In this document: positions 31,021-36,969 of the stretch, one piece after another
How the letters are laid out: every line of letters starts with the position of its first letter
How positions within the stretch are numbered: the stretch's first letter is position 1
From: Candidatus Saccharibacteria bacterium UBA669
GTDB lineage: Bacteria > Patescibacteriota > Saccharimonadia > Saccharimonadales > Saccharimonadaceae
Assembly (NCBI GenBank): GCA_002299795.1
Contig: DBNP01000051.1
Coordinates: forward strand, 4,183 to 41,151
Direction of reading: 5' to 3'
DNA: 36,969 nt
Position numbers and translations under genes: made by a program
The notes under the pieces: generated by a model
Seen by the model: only the letters and a program-made list of their open reading frames with translations
Told to the model about the DNA's origin: nothing
Database searches by the model: none

Positions 31021-32190
31021 ATGTTTATCACCATACTCGGTAGGCAGCCTGCACTAGGCATGGCCGAGCTTGAACAATTATACGGTTCAGGCTCCGTCAA
31101 ATGGTTCGGCACCACCTCGGCCCTAGTCGATACCGACGACTTTGATTTTGAACGACTTGGCGGTAGCCAAAAGGCCGGCCGAGTCGTGGCCGAGCTTCGT
31201 GGCGACTGGCATGGTATCAGTATGAAGCTTGTCAGCAAATACGCAGCACAGTGGGCGCAGAGCAGTGGCAAGATCACGCTTGGCATCAGCACATACGGCT
31301 TCACCGTTGCGCCGCGTGACGTACAAAAAACTGGCATCGTCCTCAAATCAAAACTCAAAGCCCATGGAGTAAGCCTACGGCTCATCCCCAACAGCGACGC
31401 CGCCCTCAACACAGCAGTTAGCCACCACAACAAGCTCGGCCTTTCAGCCAATCACATTGAACTACTGATCGTGCGTGCCGCTAGTGGTGCTGTCATCATT
31501 GCCGAAAGTGTCGGCGCCCAAAACATCACCGCCCTTGCCGCCCGCGACCAAGCCAGGCCGCGCACCGATGCCTTTGTAGGCATGCTCCCGCCCAAGCTTG
31601 CTCGCATGATGGTCAACATGGCTGCCGGTGACATCACAAACACCACCACCGTGCTCGATCCATTTTGTGGCACCGGCGTCGTGCTCCAAGAAGCAGCCCT
31701 CCTTGGGTGTGGTACCGTATACGGTAGTGATCTCTCAGCCAAAATGGTTGACTACACGCAAACAAACCTCGACTGGCTACTTGATAGATACCATCTTGCC
31801 ACTACGGTACGCGTCGAGGAGGCCGACGCGATAACACACCAATGGCAGCAGCCTGTCAGTACGGTTATATGTGAGACGTACCTCGGCCAGCCATTCAGCG
31901 CCCCACCATCGCCCGCCAAGCTTACCGAAGTTCGCGGCAACTGTGATCGTATTGTTGGCACCTTTCTGCGTAATATCGCTGGCCAGCTTGCACCCGGTAC
32001 GACTCTTTGTATAGCCATCCCCGCCTGGCGCGACCACACCGGACAGTTTACGCACCTCAGCGTAGTTGGATCACTTGAACGGCTTGGCTACCGCTTGCAG
32101 CCACTCCACCACATACGCCATGAGCAGCTACTCTACTACCGCGAGACACAGGTTGTCGCCCGACAATTATTGCTGCTCCAAAAGTCTTGA
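31021..32190 (+). CDS. Trm11/RlmKL-like RNA methyltransferase with unusual motif IV
   Basis: This 389-aa protein has an N-terminal THUMP-like region followed by RDQARPRTDAFVGMLPPKLARMMVNMA, the entry segment typical of Trm11/Trm14/RlmKL guanosine methyltransferases. SAM motif I is LDPFCGTGVVLQEA (residues about 207-220). Motif IV, usually DPPYG or NPPY, reads CETYLGQPF, so the catalytic Asp/Asn-Pro-Pro-Tyr is replaced by Glu-Thr-Tyr-Leu-Gly. The target is probably tRNA or rRNA guanine N2, but the change could alter base choice. The ATG has no Shine-Dalgarno and lies 6 nt after TATACT. Confidence 0.8.
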   Translation: MFITILGRQPALGMAELEQLYGSGSVKWFGTTSALVDTDDFDFERLGGSQKAGRVVAELRGDWHGISMKLVSKYAAQWAQSSGKITLGISTYGFTVAPRDVQKTGIVLKSKLKAHGVSLRLIPNSDAALNTAVSHHNKLGLSANHIELLIVRAASGAVIIAESVGAQNITALAARDQARPRTDAFVGMLPPKLARMMVNMAAGDITNTTTVLDPFCGTGVVLQEAALLGCGTVYGSDLSAKMVDYTQTNLDWLLDRYHLATTVRVEEADAITHQWQQPVSTVICETYLGQPFSAPPSPAKLTEVRGNCDRIVGTFLRNIAGQLAPGTTLCIAIPAWRDHTGQFTHLSVVGSLERLGYRLQPLHHIRHEQLLYYRETQVVARQLLLLQKS

Positions 32191-32215
32191 CGGAATTACC
32201 CCTAGAGTGTACAAT
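32187..32215 (+). promoter_or_regulatory. rpmA promoter
   Basis: TTGACG (32187-32192), 17-nt spacer, TACAAT (32210-32215). It overlaps the stop of the methyltransferase gene and gives a leader of about 30 nt with a good Shine-Dalgarno. Confidence 0.82.
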
Positions 32216-32251
32216 AGAACGGATTATTTATAGCAAGTTCTAAGGAGTGAT

Positions 32252-32524
32252 ATGTCACACGTTAAAGCAGGTGGTTCAAGCAAAAACGTCCACAACAACG
32301 CCGGCGCACGTCTTGGTGTGAAACGTTGGGGTGGTCAAAAAGTATCTGCAGGTGCAGTGCTCGTGCGCCAAACTGGTAGCACCAAAATCGCTGGCCCAGG
32401 TACGTACATTAGCCGCAATTTCACCATTCATGCCGCCAAAGACGGTATTGTTGGATTCAAAAAGGTCAAAAAGGCCAAATTTACTGGCCACACCGTTCCT
32501 CGCACACAAGTTGTTGTTGAATAG
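32252..32524 (+). CDS. rpmA: 50S ribosomal protein L27
   Basis: This 90-aa protein begins MSHVKAGGSSKNVHNNAGARLGVKRWGG, the L27 N-terminal arm that reaches the peptidyl-transferase centre, and continues with VSAGAVLVRQTGSTKIAGP, GTYISRNFTIHAAKDGIVGF. Length is standard. There is no cleavable N-terminal extension as in Firmicutes. Its usual partner rplU (L21) is not next to it. AAGGAG lies 6 nt before the ATG, its own promoter is upstream, and a long terminator follows. Confidence 0.97.
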   Translation: MSHVKAGGSSKNVHNNAGARLGVKRWGGQKVSAGAVLVRQTGSTKIAGPGTYISRNFTIHAAKDGIVGFKKVKKAKFTGHTVPRTQVVVE

Positions 32525-32535
32525 CTTTGTTAGGA

Positions 32536-32579
32536 ACATAATTTAAAACAGCCCCTTTCGGGGCTGTTTTAAATTATGT
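32536..32579. terminator. Bidirectional rho-independent terminator after rpmA
   Basis: Two perfect 20-bp arms (ACATAATTTAAAACAGCCCC and its complement) flank a TTTC loop. The A/T-rich outer part gives a T-run on both strands, so it serves rpmA (plus) and the convergent gene that ends at 32583 (minus). Confidence 0.93.
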
Positions 32580-32582
32580 AGT

Positions 32583-33377
32583 TTATTCTTCTATCCTATC
32601 CCAGAGGTATTGATACCGACTTGCAACATCCTTCGCAGCCTGGCTCATTGCGCGATATTCTTGTCCAGCATATTGCCCATAGGTTGTTGAGTCGTTGCCA
32701 TCGCCCTTTTCCTGCGCCACTCTCTTATAGTGTAGGTACCGGCTGTACCTGTCGAGGTGTCCTTTGTCTTCTTCACTCAAGCCCGCGGTAAGTTCATGAA
32801 TCAGCTCACTCGCAGTCCGCTCTGGAGCTGCCGGTGCGCTCTCGGCGACAGCTTGTAGGTTAGGACTCAGAACCGCCGGCGCAGCCTCGGGGGCGGCTGG
32901 AGGTGTGCCGCCAGACCGACGAACCCAGTCCGGTACCACCATCATCCCATTTTCGTCAAACTCTACCAGGCTAGCTGCGCGCTGACCGAACGCTGCTCGC
33001 TCACGCCCTAAGCGCTCTTGCTGGGCAGCGTGCGCAGCGATTCGCTCACTATCCATATGAACCGCAATCGCCTGCTGATCTTGATACTCTTGGAAGTTTG
33101 CCTCCAGCTTATTCCGCGACACGACTTTAATGAGTCTTCCGCTGCCATCTGCTGCAGCACGCTCTATTTGCACCAGTGACTTGTCAGCGCTCTCGCCAAC
33201 CACAAGCCAGCCTGATTCAAGTTGGCCTTTGGTACGCTTAACCGTCACATACTCCCGACGATCCGTAAGCTCATCAGAAGTAAATAGCATAATCCTCGGA
33301 TCAACTTCTGATGTTTTACGCAAAGACTCTTGAGTGGGCTGTTCTGGCGTAGGCTGTTTTTTGAATTTTTCAAACAT
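32583..33377 (-). CDS. Unknown protein with charged and Pro/Ala-rich regions (264 aa)
   Basis: No family is recognised. Residues 1-30 are basic and polar, and about 30-95 form a small beta-rich domain (LFTSDELTDRREYVTVKR, GWLVVGESADKSLVQIER). A charged coiled helix spans about 95-135, then a Pro/Ala-rich linker about 160-195, and a C-terminal helical region rich in Tyr/Arg closes it. There is no membrane segment. The promoter is near-ideal and lies inside a large inverted repeat (33415-33452). A Shine-Dalgarno AAAAGGAAA precedes the ATG. Size and layout suggest a scaffold or regulatory protein; nothing more can be said. Confidence 0.75.
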   Translation of the reverse strand: MFEKFKKQPTPEQPTQESLRKTSEVDPRIMLFTSDELTDRREYVTVKRTKGQLESGWLVVGESADKSLVQIERAAADGSGRLIKVVSRNKLEANFQEYQDQQAIAVHMDSERIAAHAAQQERLGRERAAFGQRAASLVEFDENGMMVVPDWVRRSGGTPPAAPEAAPAVLSPNLQAVAESAPAAPERTASELIHELTAGLSEEDKGHLDRYSRYLHYKRVAQEKGDGNDSTTYGQYAGQEYRAMSQAAKDVASRYQYLWDRIEE

Positions 33378-33410
33378 TTTTTTGTTTCCTTTTTGCTGTG
33401 TTCTATACAG

Positions 33411-33439
33411 ACTATAGCAAAAAATTGACTAAAAGTCAA
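33411..33439 (-). promoter_or_regulatory. Strong promoter embedded in an inverted repeat
   Basis: TTGACT (33434-33439), 17-nt spacer, TATAGT (33411-33416). Inverted arms ATTGACT/AGTCAAT and TAGCAAAA/TTTTGCTA cover 33415-33452, so the -35 and most of the spacer lie in the repeat. The inner hairpin followed by six Ts could also end transcription of the receiver gene upstream. Confidence 0.75.
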
Positions 33440-33462
33440 TACGCTTTTGCTAAATTATATTG

Positions 33463-33879
33463 CTATTCGTCAGAGCTGGGCGCGGTGGGTACTGTCGTAT
33501 CAAGCCCGAGGTGATGCTTAACGCGTGCGACAACATCGCCGATGACAACTTGTGACTTCACGAGGTAATCGTCGACACCAAGCTGCTCAGCGCGTTCTTT
33601 GTCTTTGGGTTGGCTGAGTGCCGTGAGCATGATCACGCGGATATTCGTGGTATCCGGTGTATTGCGCAAAATATCGAGCACATCAAAACCGCTGATTTTG
33701 GGCATCATTGCATCAAGCAATATGAGGTCTGGCCTGAACGAGATCGCGGCAGAAAGCGCTTCTTCACCGTTGTGTACTTCGTTGATATCAAAACCTTCGA
33801 GTTCGAGCCGAGAGCGATACACTGCAGCCAGGGCAATATCGTCCTCGACAAGCAGAATTTTCTTCTTTACTACATCCAT
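33463..33879 (-). CDS. Single-domain response regulator (receiver only)
   Basis: From ATG 33879 the protein is 138 aa: a CheY/OmpR-type receiver with VEDD (Asp13, Asp14), phosphorylation site Asp56 in LLDAMMPKISG, switch Thr in MLTALS and Lys in YLVKSQV, followed by a short polar tail. No output domain and no kinase are adjacent. I chose this start because the box TACTAT lies 9 nt before it; the frame is open 36 nt further. It may be phosphorylated by the sensor-less kinase at 26727-27440 or by a kinase elsewhere. Confidence 0.9.
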   Translation of the reverse strand: MDVVKKKILLVEDDIALAAVYRSRLELEGFDINEVHNGEEALSAAISFRPDLILLDAMMPKISGFDVLDILRNTPDTTNIRVIMLTALSQPKDKERAEQLGVDDYLVKSQVVIGDVVARVKHHLGLDTTVPTAPSSDE

Positions 33880-33923
33880 ATTACTTCTATAGTACGCTAG
33901 AGCCGCGTTTAGCACAAGCGTTC

Positions 33924-35159
33924 CTAAAGTCGTGCACGTGCAGCATCAAGCTGTGGGTCCTTGCCCGCGTTAATATCATCGGTCGTGAGCTGGACCGTTT
34001 GGTCAGGAATAACTCCCTCTTTGGTAATATTCTTACCATTTGGGGTGTACCAGCGTGCAATCGTGACTTTGAGCTGACGATCGCCGGGTAGGCTGATCAA
34101 TTTCTGGACCGTACCCTTGCCAAACGTTTTCTCCCCCACTATCGTGGCCGCGTGGTAGTCCTGCAGAGCACCGGCAACGATTTCACTTGCACTGGCACTG
34201 CCGCCGTTCACCAGTACTACAGTTTTCATGCCCGCTAGAGTTGCATCTCCGCGTGACTGCACCTGATCGGTCACGATGTTGCCCGACTTTTCGGTGACGA
34301 TCAACTTATCTTTAAGCCACAAGCTCGCCACATCCCGCCCGGCATCGAGGTAGCCGCCACCGTTATCGCGCATATCAAGCACCACACCACGTACACCTGC
34401 CTGCGTAAACTCCTGTGCAGCCTTTCGGGCCAGCTCACCCGTGTCGCTGTCAAAGCGTGAAATGATCATGCGACCAATACCATCCTGCACCGACCAGCGT
34501 ACACTTGCGTCGCTTAGCTTGGCGCGGGTGATGGTAAACTCTTTGGACTCCAGGCCACGCAGTACCACGACTTTAACCGATGTACCCGCGTCACCACGTA
34601 TTTTTTCTGCGACTGACGCTGAGTCAGCATCTGCCACTAGTTCGCTGTTGACTTTGACAATGATATCCCCGGCCTTCACGCCAGCCTGCTCGGCAGGTGA
34701 ATCATTTAACACGCGCAGTACCGTAGGTTGCTTACTGCGAATACCGATCTCACAGCCAATCCCGCTCACCTCACCACTAAGCTGCTTGGCAAACTCCTCA
34801 GACTCAGTGCTATCCATAAAAACGGTGTATTGGTCACCCGCCGCTGCGGTCATGCCTCGTGCCGCACCGTCGATCAACGCTTGCTCGTCGAGGGTACCGT
34901 CATAGTTAGCTTTTAGCTCCTGGTATGCCTGCTGCACAATCCTCATATCGAGTGTGTCAGCGCTTACTTTGACACCAAAAACAGGTGCGATTGCAGCGTA
35001 CAGTTCGTGACTACGCGTGCCAGCGACAAACCCGATCAACAGACAGCCTGCCGCGAGTAAAAAGCCAATATTAGCAGACAAACTACGCCTTCGCTTAGGT
35101 CGTGAACTTAGAGAGGATGGCGCATGTTCGCCCACCTGTGGCTGCTTGTTCTCATTCAT
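33924..35159 (-). CDS. S41 family carboxy-terminal processing protease (CtpA-like)
   Basis: The protein (411 aa from ATG 35159) has a cytoplasmic Arg/Ser-rich tail, one membrane segment (about residues 31-48), a helical region, and a PDZ domain (GIRSKQPTVLRVLNDSPAEQ, AGVKAGDIIVKVN). The S41 catalytic domain follows with DMRDNGGG, VNGGSASASEIVAGAL (nucleophile Ser) and GEKTFGKGTVQ (general-base Lys). It cuts exported or membrane proteins outside the cell, often wall hydrolases or their regulators, which fits the neighbouring CHAP hydrolase. TATACT is only 3 nt before the earlier ATG 35168, so 35159 is preferred. A 7-bp inverted repeat (TAGCGTA/TACGCTA) overlaps this promoter. Confidence 0.93.
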   Translation of the reverse strand: MNENKQPQVGEHAPSSLSSRPKRRRSLSANIGFLLAAGCLLIGFVAGTRSHELYAAIAPVFGVKVSADTLDMRIVQQAYQELKANYDGTLDEQALIDGAARGMTAAAGDQYTVFMDSTESEEFAKQLSGEVSGIGCEIGIRSKQPTVLRVLNDSPAEQAGVKAGDIIVKVNSELVADADSASVAEKIRGDAGTSVKVVVLRGLESKEFTITRAKLSDASVRWSVQDGIGRMIISRFDSDTGELARKAAQEFTQAGVRGVVLDMRDNGGGYLDAGRDVASLWLKDKLIVTEKSGNIVTDQVQSRGDATLAGMKTVVLVNGGSASASEIVAGALQDYHAATIVGEKTFGKGTVQKLISLPGDRQLKVTIARWYTPNGKNITKEGVIPDQTVQLTTDDINAGKDPQLDAARARL

Positions 35160-35219
35160 AATACTCATGCTAGTATAGCGTACCGACCAGCGATACGCTA
35201 GCGCCTGATTGATGAGTTA

Positions 35220-36392
35220 CTAGAAATAGATGTAGACGTTGTAGGCGTAGGGAGACACGTTGCGACGCTCAGAGTAGTGGCCCCAGCCGGAACCAGGAAG
35301 CCATTCGTTGTATTGACTGATGTTGATCGTTCCGTCACCGTTGACGCTATCAACCCAGACAATATGTCCGTAGTAACCAGATGTAATCACACCCGCTGAA
35401 CCGGAGCGCGGTTTGGTACTTGTTTCGATTCCTGCTGCTCGTGCGTTACCGGGCCATTGGTTGGCATTACCAACGCCGCCCCAATATGGCATGTAGCGGT
35501 TCTTCTGAAATACTTTCCATGCAACATAGCTTACACATTCGCGGTTGTACATACCCCATGGGTCAACCAGGCTGTCCTGGGCTGCGTTGGCAAGATAGCT
35601 CGGATAGCCACCTAGCGAAGGATCGCCAGCAACTGCCCCGCCACCGCCACCGTACTGCTCAAGACGAGCACGAATTTCTGCCTGCTGCTGATCCTTGAGA
35701 TTACTAATCTGCGAGCTACGTTCGCCGATCATCGTCTGATAGACCGACTCCTGACCCTGTGAGTCTGCTAGTAGCTTGGCCTGCTCTGACTCTTTGGCCG
35801 CAAGCGCATCACGCTGCGACTTCTGGTCGGCAAGCACGCGTTCAACATCGGCCTTTTGTGCCTCAAGCTGCTTTTTTAGTGCATTAATACGGTCAATCGT
35901 ATCAGTGAGGTTGGTCTGAATTGATGAGCGATATTCCTGCTGATCGACATAGTCGGTAATATCATTAGCACTTGCCAACATCTCGAGAGGCGAAATGGTG
36001 CCATCGACATACATATCGGCAATAATCTGACCGAGCGCATCTTTGTTCTCGGCGATTTGCTTTTCTGTTTCGGTAATATCGTTGACCAGCTTGTCGTATT
36101 TCGCCTGACTTAGATCAACTTGTGCCTGAATCGTCTGCTTCTGTGCGGTCAGCGCGGCCAGAGCACTGGCAAGCGTGCGAGACTGTTCGGCGATAGTGGC
36201 TGCCTGCGCTTGAAGATTGTTGATCTCAGACTGAATCGCAGATATCTGGTCATCCCATTTGTCCGCCATCACCTGCGACGAGAACACCATGGGTGTCGAA
36301 AGTGCCATCAATACAGCCCCGGCCACCAGAGCTGATCTGGTGACGATACCCTTGGAAACTGGTGTGGTGGACCGTTGTTTCATTGCTTTCAT
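35220..36392 (-). CDS. PcsB-like coiled-coil CHAP peptidoglycan hydrolase
   Basis: This 390-aa secreted protein has a signal peptide (cleavage near residue 43), a long coiled coil with Gln/Ala heptads (about 45-250), a Gly-rich hinge (GGGGGAVAGDPSLGG), and a C-terminal CHAP amidase/endopeptidase domain. The CHAP domain has its Cys in NRECVSYVAWK and His in YYGHIVWVDSV. The same layout is found in PcsB and RipC/CwlO-type enzymes that FtsEX switches on during division. ftsX lies directly upstream and a CtpA-like protease downstream, giving a coherent wall-splitting module. TTGACA lies about 30 nt before the start; the -10 is weak. Confidence 0.93.
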   Translation of the reverse strand: MKAMKQRSTTPVSKGIVTRSALVAGAVLMALSTPMVFSSQVMADKWDDQISAIQSEINNLQAQAATIAEQSRTLASALAALTAQKQTIQAQVDLSQAKYDKLVNDITETEKQIAENKDALGQIIADMYVDGTISPLEMLASANDITDYVDQQEYRSSIQTNLTDTIDRINALKKQLEAQKADVERVLADQKSQRDALAAKESEQAKLLADSQGQESVYQTMIGERSSQISNLKDQQQAEIRARLEQYGGGGGAVAGDPSLGGYPSYLANAAQDSLVDPWGMYNRECVSYVAWKVFQKNRYMPYWGGVGNANQWPGNARAAGIETSTKPRSGSAGVITSGYYGHIVWVDSVNGDGTINISQYNEWLPGSGWGHYSERRNVSPYAYNVYIYF

Positions 36393-36438
36393 ATTACCAT
36401 AAGCTCCATGTGGTTGTCAATAATATTAGCTGACATTT

Positions 36439-36969
36439 CTACACTTTTAGATATCGGCGGGTCGCGAGAAGCGACGAAATTGTACCAATGAGTGCTCCTA
36501 CGGCTATCATTCCGATCAGAACAAAGGCGATATAGGTCGTCAGTAGATCAACGGTCGGGCCAATCTCAATACCCCATGACTGCATGTTTGGCGCAAATAC
36601 CGACATAAGGCTAATACCTAGCGCAGTGGCGATAATAGCCGCGATAAAGCCGTAAACGATAGCTTCTACCACAAACGGCCCCCGAATAAAGCTGCGATCC
36701 GCACCGATAAGCTTCATCATCTGAATCTCTTCCTTGCGGTTGAAAATTGCCATACGAATGGTATTGAAGATGATCAACATAGAGATGCTTACAAAGATGG
36801 CACTCATACCAATACCAAGCTGCTGGGCAATTCGCGTCCAATCGGCTATTGTATCGGTTGCTGATTTGCGGTCACTCATGAATGATGGCTTGCGATTTGT
36901 ATCAATATACTTCTTTAGCTCACCACTGTTGTTGACGTACTCGACAATCTGGCTCGTATCGTTGACGTT
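36439..36969 (-). CDS. ftsX: FtsX, C-terminal part (cut by window edge)
   Basis: About 176 residues are visible; the frame is open to the edge of the window, so the N-terminus lies outside. Present are the end of the extracellular domain, then three membrane segments. Between them is the conserved cytoplasmic loop FNRKEEIQMMKLIGADRSFIRGPF, and the protein ends ATRRYLKV. FtsX with FtsE forms an ABC-type complex that activates wall hydrolases at the septum. The PcsB-like hydrolase gene follows directly, so the enzyme and its activator are neighbours. ftsE is expected upstream but is not in view. Confidence 0.94.
   Translation of the reverse strand, partial: NVNDTSQIVEYVNNSGELKKYIDTNRKPSFMSDRKSATDTIADWTRIAQQLGIGMSAIFVSISMLIIFNTIRMAIFNRKEEIQMMKLIGADRSFIRGPFVVEAIVYGFIAAIIATALGISLMSVFAPNMQSWGIEIGPTVDLLTTYIAFVLIGMIAVGALIGTISSLLATRRYLKV

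Noticed and set aside
1..36969. tRNA, rRNA, CRISPR arrays, insertion sequences
   Set aside because: Read by eye on both strands; no TPsiC-like GGTTCGAATCC context with a cloverleaf, no evenly spaced repeats and no transposase genes were found. A tRNAscan or CRISPR search would settle it.

Overview
The window reads as one stretch of a small bacterial chromosome of roughly 50% GC, tightly packed and coded almost entirely on the minus strand. Gene content and style point to the Candidate Phyla Radiation, most likely Saccharibacteria (TM7). The signs are short versions of housekeeping enzymes (MetK 327 aa, XseA 366 aa, RecO about 224 aa), a minimal dcw cluster without mraZ in view, several ATGA/TAATG gene overlaps, many start codons placed 6-10 nt after a TATAAT-like box, and UGA used as a stop, which argues against the code-25 groups (Gracilibacteria/SR1). 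The lineage call is inference from composition and content only.

Layout, in plus coordinates. 1-3267: division/wall cluster rsmH-ftsL-ftsI-mraY (mraY cut by the left edge), with an odd leader between rsmH and ftsL. 3268-4130: gene-poor gap with two candidate small secreted or membrane proteins and an inverted pair of DnaA-box-like sites. 4131-7218: operon of a GH1-fold protein lacking its catalytic nucleophile, YvcK, and a HAD-like protein. 7244-10047: a DUF4868/KwaB-like protein, a palindrome-rich AT-rich gap, and a PIF1-type helicase. 10090-11279: metK under a SAM-I (S-box) riboswitch whose terminator hairpin also covers the ribosome binding site. 11282-14852: unknown protein, RNase HI, Excalibur protein, Tubby/LURP-one-like protein, a PQ-loop/SWEET-like membrane protein behind a candidate structured leader RNA, and an FKBP. 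14867-18037: a large single-chain type IIG restriction-modification enzyme. 18081-23522: small accessory enzymes, namely DUF427, TyrA-like, a 39-aa CYTH stub, Nudix, C39-like, CPBP-like, TfoX-N, SRPBCC, RBBP9-like hydrolase, and a two-TM protein of unknown function. 23506-24876: glyS. 25002-25678: two small plus-strand orphan genes with strong promoters. 25685-27440: sensor-less histidine kinase, lone receiver and recO, translationally coupled. 27487-30997: membrane-anchored protein, membrane-anchored methyltransferase, xseB, xseA, and a LPG-synthase-like flippase family protein. 31021-32524: plus-strand Trm11-like methyltransferase and rpmA. 32583-36969: unknown protein, lone receiver, CtpA-type protease, PcsB-like CHAP hydrolase, and ftsX (cut by the right edge).

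How it fits together: both ends of the window hold cell-division and wall-remodelling genes (FtsI/FtsL/MraY on the left, FtsX/PcsB-like/CtpA on the right). The middle mixes core metabolism and DNA repair (MetK, GlyRS, RecO, XseAB, RNase HI) with defence-type or accessory genes (type IIG enzyme, KwaB-like protein, PIF1 helicase). The most interesting signals are the systematic leaderless-type promoters, the candidate leader RNA with competing hairpins at 14303-14409, the metK riboswitch, the GH1 pseudo-enzyme, and several small genes missed by length cut-offs. No tRNA, rRNA, CRISPR array or insertion sequence was recognised.
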